From Alteromonadaceae bacterium 2753L.S.0a.02 (lineage in GTDB: Bacteria > Pseudomonadota > Gammaproteobacteria > Pseudomonadales > Cellvibrionaceae): a DNA stretch of 64,000 nt. Positions 24,366 through 31,316 of this stretch are shown in pieces. Below the pieces are notes generated by a model. It ran no database searches, was not told the DNA's origin, and worked only from the letters and a program-made list of their open reading frames with translations. Where the stretch lies: positions 744,001 to 808,000 of the forward strand of contig VISH01000002.1 of the NCBI GenBank assembly GCA_007827375.1. Direction: 5' to 3'. Numbering within the stretch: the stretch's first letter is position 1; the number at the start of each line of letters is the position of its first letter. The position numbers were made by a program, and so were the translations under genes.

Positions 24366-25220
24366 ATGAAAACCTTCCATCACATAAAAAGTGTGCGCGA
24401 AGCACTCTGTGAGGCGCGCGGGCAGGGGAAAACGGTGGGGTTTGTGCCGACTATGGGGAACTTGCACGATGCTCATATTGCCTTAGTGCAACAGGCGCTT
24501 GCTCTGTCTGACGTTGTGGTGGTGAGCATTTTTGTAAACCGCCTGCAATTTGGCTTGAACGAAGACTGGGATAAATACCCGCGTACTATTGAGCAGGATA
24601 CGCAAAGGCTCACAGCGGTAAATTGTGATTATTTGTTTTATCCAGATGAGGCCGAGGTGTACCCCAATGGCATGGACGCGCAAACGCGTGTCATTGTACC
24701 CAGCATGGCCAACGTGTTGTGTGGTGCCAGTCGACCTGGCCATTTTGAAGGGGTGACCACAGTCGTTAGCAAACTCTTCAATATCGTACAGCCAGATGTC
24801 GCTGTGTTTGGTATCAAGGATTATCAGCAGTTGGCTATAATACGGCGCATGGTGGAGGACCTCTGTATTCCTGTGGAAATTGTTGCAGGAGACATTGTTC
24901 GAGAAGCCGATGGTCTGGCAATGAGCTCGCGCAATAGCTTTATCACGAGCGCGGAACGCCCGCGAGCTAACCAGCTTAATCAGTCGCTGGAGTGGGTGGC
25001 TCATTGCATTCAAACTGGTGAGCGCGATTACGCGAAACTCGAGGGGCTGGCGAAGCAACAAATTGAGCAGGCAGGTTTTAGACCGGATTATTTTTCGGTA
25101 TGCAACAGTAAAACCCTCGAACCTGCTGCTAACGATGACTTGAACATTACCATCCTGGGCGCCATGTATACGCAAGGCGCAAGATTAATTGATAATCTGT
25201 CGCTGCAACTCAAGAGCTAG
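24366..25220 (+). CDS. panC: Pantothenate synthetase (pantoate-beta-alanine ligase)
   Basis: ATP-dependent joining of pantoate and beta-alanine in coenzyme A synthesis, 284 residues. The HIGH-type motif region reads 'FVPTMGNLHDAHIALV', with both histidines kept. 'GHFEGVTTVVSKLFNIVQPD', the catalytic 'KDYQQL' lysine and 'MSSRNSF' are also clear. Two normally conserved spots differ: 'SIFVNRLQFGLNED' has Arg and Leu where most PanC have Pro, and 'GIKDYQQL' has Ile where Glu is usual. The enzyme is probably functional but diverged. panD follows 29 bp downstream; panB is far away beside folK. Confidence 0.95.
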   Translation: MKTFHHIKSVREALCEARGQGKTVGFVPTMGNLHDAHIALVQQALALSDVVVVSIFVNRLQFGLNEDWDKYPRTIEQDTQRLTAVNCDYLFYPDEAEVYPNGMDAQTRVIVPSMANVLCGASRPGHFEGVTTVVSKLFNIVQPDVAVFGIKDYQQLAIIRRMVEDLCIPVEIVAGDIVREADGLAMSSRNSFITSAERPRANQLNQSLEWVAHCIQTGERDYAKLEGLAKQQIEQAGFRPDYFSVCNSKTLEPAANDDLNITILGAMYTQGARLIDNLSLQLKS

Positions 25221-25249
25221 ATGCGACAGGTATAGAGAGGCATGAATTT

Positions 25250-25630
25250 ATGCAAATTACGCTATTAAAAGGTAAGTTGCACTTGGCCTGCGTCACGCAG
25301 GCTGAGTTGTGGTACGACGGCTCGTGCGCTATCGATGCTGAACTGGTTAAGCTTGCTGGGCTGCGCGAATTCGAGCAAATCGATATTTATAATGTCGATA
25401 ATGGCGAGCGCTTTTCAACGTATGTCATTCTGGCTGAAGCGGGTTCAAAAACCATTTCCCTGAATGGTGCGGCAGCCCGAAAAGTACAGGTTGGTGATCG
25501 TATTATTATTGCCGCCTATGGTCAGATGGACGAAGCGGATGCGGCAAATTTCAAACCGAAACTTGTGTATTTGAAGCAAGACAACAGTGTAGATCGCACC
25601 GCGAACACCATTCCTGTTCAGGTGGCTTAA
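25250..25630 (+). CDS. panD: Aspartate 1-decarboxylase proenzyme
   Basis: This pyruvoyl enzyme makes beta-alanine from aspartate. In 126 residues the self-cleavage site is visible at G24-S25 in 'WYDGSCAID', where serine becomes the pyruvoyl group. 'NGAAARKVQVGDRIIIAAYG' matches the family core (NGAAARKVQVGD and IIIAAYG). It follows panC, giving the last two steps to pantothenate in one transcript, and ends with an intrinsic terminator 30 bp downstream. Confidence 0.96.
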   Translation: MQITLLKGKLHLACVTQAELWYDGSCAIDAELVKLAGLREFEQIDIYNVDNGERFSTYVILAEAGSKTISLNGAAARKVQVGDRIIIAAYGQMDEADAANFKPKLVYLKQDNSVDRTANTIPVQVA

Positions 25631-25660
25631 TTTCCTTCTCAGGCGCCGTCGCAGTATTAG

Positions 25661-25697
25661 AAACCCTGATTAATCCCTTGATTACTCAGGGTTTTTT
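25661..25697 (+). terminator. Intrinsic terminator of panCD
   Basis: AAACCCTGA (25661-25669) pairs with TCAGGGTTT (25686-25694), followed by a T run and GTTTTT. The remaining DNA up to the acs start (25698-25944) holds its leader and probably its promoter; I see no other gene in it. Confidence 0.85.
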
Positions 25698-25944
25698 GTT
25701 TTTCGGCGAAGATCGGCGAAAATTGTTTGTTTCAACTCAACCAAAGTCCAATTCACCTAGGCGAGTCATGTTTGCTAGGGTGTAAACGCGTTATGATGCT
25801 GTTCATAAGATGTACGGGCCACGAGGCCCCGCCCAAACGCTCTGCGCTCAGTTGTCTCTGCTGTAATCTGTGCAGGCACTTTCAGGAAACTTTGATCAAA
25901 CGAGAAAGTCTGCTTCCCAGCAACTTTATCAATGGAGTCGAAAC

Positions 25945-27882
25945 ATGTCAGACAGTAATCTGTACCCCGTACCCGAGGCGATTGCCGCCAAAGCTCATAT
26001 AACAAAAGATCAATACGAAGCGTTGTACCAGCAGTCGATTAATGACCCGGATGCTTTCTGGTCTGCCAAAGCTGAAGAATTCCTCACGTGGGATGCAAAG
26101 TGGCAAAGTGTTCGCGAATTCGATTTCAAAAAAGGGGAAGCAACTTGGTTTAAAGGTGGCAAACTGAACGTGTCGGTAAATTGCCTCGATCGCCATTTGG
26201 AAACTCGGGGAGACCAAGTGGCCATCATTTGGGAAGGTGATGACCCCAACGAAGACCTCAAAATCACCTATAAGGAAATGTACGAAAAAGTCTGCAAGCT
26301 GGCCAATGTGCTCAAAGCTCGCGGCGTGAAGAAAGGTGATCGTGTTTGTATTTACCTACCGATGATTCCGGAGGCAGCCTACGCCATGTTGGCTTGTGCA
26401 CGGATCGGGGCCATTCACTCGATCGTGTTCGGTGGTTTCTCTCCCGAAGCGCTTAAAGACCGTATCAACGATTCCGACTGTCACGTGGTGATAACCTCCG
26501 ACGAAAGCCTGCGGGGTGGTCGAAAAGTGCCACTCAAAGCAAATGCCGACAAAGCGGTTGCGCAGTGCCCGAATGTTTCAACAGTGTTGGTGGTAAAGCG
26601 CACCGGTGGCGAGGTTGCCTGGAACCCTGAAGTCGATGTGTGGTACCACGACATGATGGCAGAGGTTTCTGCAGACTGCCCTGCGGAGTCTATGGACGCC
26701 GAAGACCCCCTGTTTATTCTCTATACCTCCGGTTCTACCGGTAAGCCGAAAGGCGTACTGCACACCACAGGCGGTTACCTGCTGCAGGCTGCCATGACGC
26801 ACAAATATGTGTTCGATTATCAAGAAGGTGAAGTTTATTGGTGTACAGCCGACGTGGGCTGGGTAACCGGCCACTCTTACATCGTATATGGGCCTTTGGC
26901 TAATGGTGCGATCTCGTTGATGTTTGAAGGCGTACCCACTTATCCCAGTGCAGCGCGTTGTTGGGAGGTGGTCGACAAGCACAATGTCGCCAGCTTCTAT
27001 ACAGCCCCTACCGCTATTCGCGCACTCATGGGACAGGGAGATGACTTCGTTACCAAGACCTCCCGCAAATCGTTGCGCATTCTCGGTTCTGTGGGCGAGC
27101 CAATCAATCCTGAAGCCTGGGAGTGGTACTACAAGGTTGTGGGTGACAGCCGTTGCCCGATTATGGATACCTGGTGGCAAACTGAAACCGGTGCACACAT
27201 GTTAACGCCGCTACCCGGTGCTATCGATCTCAAACCCGGTTCTGCCACCAAACCATTCTTCGGCGTGGAGCCCGCGTTACTAGACAGTGACGGTAAAGAA
27301 ATTGAAGGCGTTGGCGAAGGTAGCCTGGCAATTAAAGCCTCGTGGCCTAGCCAGATTCGCACCGTGTACGGTGATCACGATCGCCTTATCCAAACTTACT
27401 TTTCCACTTATCCAGGCTACTACTTCACCGGTGACGGTGCTCGTCGCGATGAAGATGGCTACTACTGGATCACCGGCCGTGTGGATGACGTGATCAATGT
27501 CTCCGGGCACCGTATGGGTACCGCTGAGGTTGAGAGCGCGCTGGTACTGCACGATAAAGTTTCAGAAGCCGCTGTGGTGGGTTACCCCCACGACATTAAA
27601 GGCCAGGGCATCTACGCCTATGTGACTCTTATGGTCGGTGAAGAGCCTAGCGATGAGCTCAAGAAAGAACTGGTGTCGCTCTGCGTGAAGGAAATCGGCC
27701 CAATTGCCAAGCCCGATGTGATTCAGTGGGCACCAGGCTTACCGAAAACACGTTCTGGGAAAATTATGCGACGTATTCTGCGTAAAATTGCCGCTAACGA
27801 AGTTGATGCTCTGGGTGATACTTCAACCTTGGCAGATCCCAGTGTGGTTGACGATCTGATCGACAACCGCGAAAACAAATAA
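25945..27882 (+). CDS. acs: Acetyl-CoA synthetase
   Basis: AMP-forming acetate activation, 645 residues. The N-terminal ACAS domain begins near 'DPDAFWSAKAEEFLTWDAKW'. The AMP-binding core has 'ILYTSGSTGKPKGVLHTTGG' and 'PIMDTWWQTETG'. The C-terminal swinging domain has 'GRVDDVINVSGHRMGTAEVE' (motifs GRVDDVINVSGHR and GTAEVE) and 'TRSGKIMRRILRKIA', whose lysine is the usual acetylation site controlling activity. The start at 25945 has GGAG eight bases upstream; the frame is open 25 codons earlier without a ribosome site. In Pseudomonas acsA ends the pcnB-folK-panBC stretch and its expression depends on carbon control, but here it sits beside panCD on the opposite side of the window. A weak nine-base dyad (27897-27905 with 27944-27952) follows. 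Confidence 0.97.
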   Translation: MSDSNLYPVPEAIAAKAHITKDQYEALYQQSINDPDAFWSAKAEEFLTWDAKWQSVREFDFKKGEATWFKGGKLNVSVNCLDRHLETRGDQVAIIWEGDDPNEDLKITYKEMYEKVCKLANVLKARGVKKGDRVCIYLPMIPEAAYAMLACARIGAIHSIVFGGFSPEALKDRINDSDCHVVITSDESLRGGRKVPLKANADKAVAQCPNVSTVLVVKRTGGEVAWNPEVDVWYHDMMAEVSADCPAESMDAEDPLFILYTSGSTGKPKGVLHTTGGYLLQAAMTHKYVFDYQEGEVYWCTADVGWVTGHSYIVYGPLANGAISLMFEGVPTYPSAARCWEVVDKHNVASFYTAPTAIRALMGQGDDFVTKTSRKSLRILGSVGEPINPEAWEWYYKVVGDSRCPIMDTWWQTETGAHMLTPLPGAIDLKPGSATKPFFGVEPALLDSDGKEIEGVGEGSLAIKASWPSQIRTVYGDHDRLIQTYFSTYPGYYFTGDGARRDEDGYYWITGRVDDVINVSGHRMGTAEVESALVLHDKVSEAAVVGYPHDIKGQGIYAYVTLMVGEEPSDELKKELVSLCVKEIGPIAKPDVIQWAPGLPKTRSGKIMRRILRKIAANEVDALGDTSTLADPSVVDDLIDNRENK

Positions 27883-28149
27883 TCAGAATCTCCCACTGAG
27901 CCCGGCTCTATTAACCCGGCGATCGTTGCCAGATTAAGAGTGTCCGGGCTCAACCTTAACACGATAGCCTCGTGCTTCCCCTCCGGAGACAATGTGTGGA
28001 TCCTCACACATGGCCTCGCGCCTTCTCTGGTGGGGTTTTCTTGCTTGCCTCAAATCTCTGCTGACTGCTGGCGTGATATCGCCGGTGTATCTGGGTTACA
28101 CTGCGCTTCTTACATTCATCATCTGCCAACAGGCAGCCAGGAGTATCCT

Positions 28150-28614
28150 TTGAAAATTCAGGACAATTGTGTGGTATCCATTCATTACACCCTCACAGAC
28201 GAAGAGGGTGCGGTTATCGATAGCTCATCGGGTGGCGAACCACTTAACTATCTCGCGGGTGCGGGTAATATTATCCCTGGATTGGAACGAGAGTTGGCGG
28301 GTTGCGTAGTGGGGGATACCAAACAGGTGACCGTACAGCCCGAGGATGGCTACGGAGAATATCAGCCAGAACTCGTGCAAACGCTCCCCTCCGACATGTT
28401 CACCGGAATCGAGAAAGTGGAAGTTGGCATGGAATTTCAGGCGCAAGGCCCTTCAGGTGAGGTGCAATACGTGGTTGTAAAGGATGTTGCTGATGATGGT
28501 ATTACCATAGACGGCAATCATGCGCTGGCAGGCAAGGTACTTAATTTCGATGTGAGTGTTGAAGCCATTCGGGAAGCGACTCCAGAAGAGCTGGACCACG
28601 GTCACGTGCATTAA
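28150..28614 (+). CDS. FKBP-type peptidyl-prolyl isomerase, SlyD-like
   Basis: The 154-residue protein has a compact FKBP fold with an inserted chaperone flap. Motifs: 'VVSIHYTLTDEEGAVIDSS', 'GNIIPGLERELAGCVVGD', 'VQPEDGYGEYQPELVQTLP' and 'GITIDGNHALAGKVLNFDV' (NHALAGKVLNFDV is shared by SlyD and FkpB). The tail 'DHGHVH' is a short remnant of the metal-binding histidine tail of SlyD. The start is TTG at 28150 with AGGAG six bases upstream; the frame is open upstream but has no better site. It should assist proline isomerisation and folding in the cytoplasm. ppnN follows 40 bp downstream. Confidence 0.9.
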   Translation: MKIQDNCVVSIHYTLTDEEGAVIDSSSGGEPLNYLAGAGNIIPGLERELAGCVVGDTKQVTVQPEDGYGEYQPELVQTLPSDMFTGIEKVEVGMEFQAQGPSGEVQYVVVKDVADDGITIDGNHALAGKVLNFDVSVEAIREATPEELDHGHVH

Positions 28615-28654
28615 AAATACAAAAAACAATAAAGAAACAAGGAAGCTCGAAGTT

Positions 28655-30031
28655 ATGAGCGAACAGGTGGCAGCTAAAAAGATATCTGCGCTTATCAGCC
28701 CAGATAGCACTCTCAATGTGCTTTCACAACAAGAAGTCGCACGTTTGGTTGATAAAAGTAATGCGGCTGTTTACGAAAGTTTTCGCCGATGCGCACTCGC
28801 GGCATTAAATACCGGCGGTGAAACAGATAACACCAAACAGGTACTAGAGCAGTTTCATGATTTTGAAATTGACGTTATTTCCCAGGAGCGGGGCATTAAA
28901 TTAAGTTTAAAAAATGCTCCGGGGAATGCTTTTGTTGATGGCGAAATGATTCAGGGCATCAAGCAGCATGTTTTTTCTGCGCTGCGCGATATTATTTATA
29001 TAAATAACGAATTACTCGAAAACCCAGATACCGACTTTGAAACTTCTGCAGGTATAACCAATGGGGTATTTCATATATTGCGTAACTCGGGATTACTAAA
29101 GCCCAACCGCGCACCGGGTATTGTCGTGTGCTGGGGCGGCCACTCCATCGGTGAAATTGAATACGATTACTCCAAGGAAGTGGGTTATCAAATGGGCTTG
29201 CGTGGTCTTGATATTTGCACCGGTTGCGGCCCTGGCGCCATGAAAGGCCCAATGAAAGGGGCTACTTTCGGTCACGCCAAACAACGGATAGTTGGTCGCT
29301 ATATTGGAATTACAGAGCCTGGAATTATCGCTGCGGAATCACCTAACCCGATTGTAAACGAATTGGTTATCATGCCGGATATCGAAAAGCGGCTTGAAGC
29401 CTTTGTGCGCTGCAGCCATGGCATTGTGGTATTTCCAGGTGGCGTCGGGACAGCCGAGGAAATTCTGTATTTATTGGGAATTTTGTTGCACCCCGATAAT
29501 AAAAACCTGCCGTTTCCCTTAATTTTTTCGGGGCCTGCAAGTGCTGAGGAATATTTTGGGCAGATAGACGAATTTATTGGTTTAACCCTGGGAGCAGCGG
29601 CACAAGATCGATATGAAATTATTTTGGATGATCCGGTATTGGTTGCCCAGAAAATGAAAGCCAATATGGAAATTGTGCAGGAATATCGAAAGCAAATGCA
29701 CGATGCCTATTATTTTAATTGGGTAATAAAAATAGAACAGGATTTGCAAACGCCGTTTAATCCAACACATGATGCTATGGCGGAGTTGCGATTACATAGA
29801 GAACTGCCCGAAAATCAACTAGCTGCCAATTTACGCAAGGCGTTTTCGGGTATTGTGGATGGCAACGTAAAGGAACACGGTATTCAGGCAGTCGCCGAAA
29901 AAGGTCCCTACCAGCTCAGTGGCGACTCACAAATTGTAGCTCCTCTGGATGCGCTGCTACGTTCTTTTGTGGCCCACAAACGTATGAAAATTCCCACCGA
30001 AGCGTATGTGCCCTGTTATCAAATTGTGTAG
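28655..30031 (+). CDS. ppnN: Nucleotide 5'-monophosphate nucleosidase (PpnN/YgdH)
   Basis: Cleaves purine and pyrimidine monophosphates to base and ribose 5-phosphate; in E. coli it is a (p)ppGpp target. In 458 residues the LOG-like core shows 'CWGGHSIGEIEYDYSKEVGY' (motifs GGHSIGE and YSKEVGY), 'CTGCGPGAMKGPMKGA' and the 'FPGGVGTAEEILYLLGIL' nucleotide-binding loop. N- and C-terminal extensions match the long YgdH form. AAGGAAG precedes the ATG. AACAATAA at 28625-28632, just upstream, has the AAYAAYAA form bound by Hfq/Crc in pseudomonads. An Smr-domain gene begins two bases after the stop. Confidence 0.93.
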   Translation: MSEQVAAKKISALISPDSTLNVLSQQEVARLVDKSNAAVYESFRRCALAALNTGGETDNTKQVLEQFHDFEIDVISQERGIKLSLKNAPGNAFVDGEMIQGIKQHVFSALRDIIYINNELLENPDTDFETSAGITNGVFHILRNSGLLKPNRAPGIVVCWGGHSIGEIEYDYSKEVGYQMGLRGLDICTGCGPGAMKGPMKGATFGHAKQRIVGRYIGITEPGIIAAESPNPIVNELVIMPDIEKRLEAFVRCSHGIVVFPGGVGTAEEILYLLGILLHPDNKNLPFPLIFSGPASAEEYFGQIDEFIGLTLGAAAQDRYEIILDDPVLVAQKMKANMEIVQEYRKQMHDAYYFNWVIKIEQDLQTPFNPTHDAMAELRLHRELPENQLAANLRKAFSGIVDGNVKEHGIQAVAEKGPYQLSGDSQIVAPLDALLRSFVAHKRMKIPTEAYVPCYQIV

Positions 30032-30033
30032 TT

Positions 30034-30609
30034 ATGTCTGGCGATGATGATTTTAAAGCGCTGTTTGGCGACGATGTTGAACCTGTTAAAAGCGATCAAC
30101 GCGTTAGCGTGCACAAGCCTAAAGACGCTGATGTCGATAAGGAAGCCCGCCGACTTGCAGCCCAGGAACTGGCAAATGTCAAACAAGATCCACTGTCGGT
30201 GCCTTCAGAGTTATTGGACCCTTTCGATGTTTTAAGTTATCAAAAACCAGGCGTACAGCATGGTGTGTTTCGGAATCTGCGGCTTGGTAAGTATCTCATT
30301 GATGCGCGCCTGGATTTACATAAACTCACTGTTGAAATTGCCCGTAAGGCTATTTATGAGTTTGTGAAAGATTGCATTGCCAGCGATGTACGCTGTGCAC
30401 TGATTACTCACGGCAAAGGCGCAGGTCGGGATACTCCAGCACTTTTAAAAAGTTGTGTGAACCACTGGTTGCCGCAATTTGACGAGGTGTTGGCGTTCCA
30501 CACGGCGCAACGCCACCATGGTGGTTACGGCGCCACTTATGTGCTGTTAAAAAAGAGTGATAAGAAAAAACAGGAAACTAAAGATCGTCACCAGCGGCAC
30601 AAGGGGTAA
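30034..30609 (+). CDS. Smr-domain protein (SmrA/YdaL-like)
   Basis: The 191-residue protein has an acidic and charged N-terminal half and a C-terminal Smr domain (about 90-175). The domain's two hallmark motifs are present: 'DLHKLTVEIAR' (D-L-H) and 'THGKGAGRDTPALLK' (the HGxG loop). Smr domains are nucleases or RNA-binding modules; the related SmrA and SmrB act on nucleic acids, SmrB on stalled ribosome mRNA. The basic tail (KKSDKKKQETKDRHQRHKG) could help bind RNA. It starts two bases after ppnN ends, so it is cotranslated. No known partner is in view; the next 120 bp is T-rich with no gene. Confidence 0.85.
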   Translation: MSGDDDFKALFGDDVEPVKSDQRVSVHKPKDADVDKEARRLAAQELANVKQDPLSVPSELLDPFDVLSYQKPGVQHGVFRNLRLGKYLIDARLDLHKLTVEIARKAIYEFVKDCIASDVRCALITHGKGAGRDTPALLKSCVNHWLPQFDEVLAFHTAQRHHGGYGATYVLLKKSDKKKQETKDRHQRHKG

Positions 30610-30732
30610 CATTTAATAGACAGCTTAATTTTTTAATTGTTTGGCGTGTTCTCGCTAGACATTGCTTTGTTTTTTTGATTATTAACTTTTCAATCTTCCT
30701 TTTTGAATCTTACCAACTAGCAGGATGCCTCC

Positions 30733-31140
30733 ATGTTATATCCCATTTTTGCACTTGTTGTGTTTACTTTTTTGTTCATGATTTTGCAGTTTTTTTTAAG
30801 GGTGAAAGCCGTGCGTAATAAGGAAGTGCGGGCTGCTTACTTTAGGCTTTTTGAGACCCGAGAAGGCGAGCGTACCCCCTACTACCTCATTGCAGGCCAA
30901 AATCATTTGGCAAACCTTTTCGATACTCCGGTTTTATTTTATTTGGTTGGCTCCCTGGCTATTGTTCTTGATGTGCAATCGAGTTTGATGGTGGCGTTGG
31001 CCTGGGCTTATGTTGCAGCGCGGGTGGTGCATGCTTACATACACTGCACTTACAATCATCTATTACATCGCCTGGTGATATTTTGGGTTGGCATAATTGT
31101 ATTGATGATTATGTGGACCTTATTGATGTTGAGCCGCTAA
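30733..31140 (+). CDS. MAPEG-family membrane protein
   Basis: The 135-residue protein has four transmembrane segments (about 3-22, 58-80, 84-103 and 112-132) and the MAPEG signature 'GQNHLANLFDTPVLFYL' plus 'AWAYVAARVVHAYIH'. MAPEG proteins include glutathione-dependent microsomal enzymes; bacterial members such as this are mostly uncharacterised. An inverted-repeat element begins 20 bp after its stop and separates it from the convergent c-di-GMP gene. Confidence 0.85.
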   Translation: MLYPIFALVVFTFLFMILQFFLRVKAVRNKEVRAAYFRLFETREGERTPYYLIAGQNHLANLFDTPVLFYLVGSLAIVLDVQSSLMVALAWAYVAARVVHAYIHCTYNHLLHRLVIFWVGIIVLMIMWTLLMLSR

Positions 31141-31160
31141 ATGATGCCAGCAAAGCGCTG

Positions 31161-31316
31161 GGGAACCTTTGAAAAATGAGACTATTTTTCTTGTGGCGAG
31201 GAAGTGCCGCCCACAAGCTCTGAGTTTACTGGAGTGAATGAGGGGCGACCGGGCTGGCCCTCCAGGACGGAACTGACACCGCCAAGAGAAAAATAGGACA
31301 TTTTTCAGAGGTTCCC
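31161..31316. repeat. 156-bp element with about 38-bp imperfect terminal inverted repeats
   Basis: The left end (31161 onward) begins GGGAACCTTTGAAAAATG and the right end reversed begins GGGAACCTCTGAAAAATG. Pairing continues through CTATTTTTCT into (T)GGCG, about 38 positions with a handful of mismatches. The interior is G/C-rich without an ORF. It lies exactly between convergent genes, and its right end abuts the stop codon of the c-di-GMP gene. The layout fits a non-autonomous transposon (MITE); GGAACCTCTGAAAA-like ends resemble some IS5-group termini, recalled not checked. No clear target duplication is seen. It could act as a bidirectional terminator. Confidence 0.7.
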
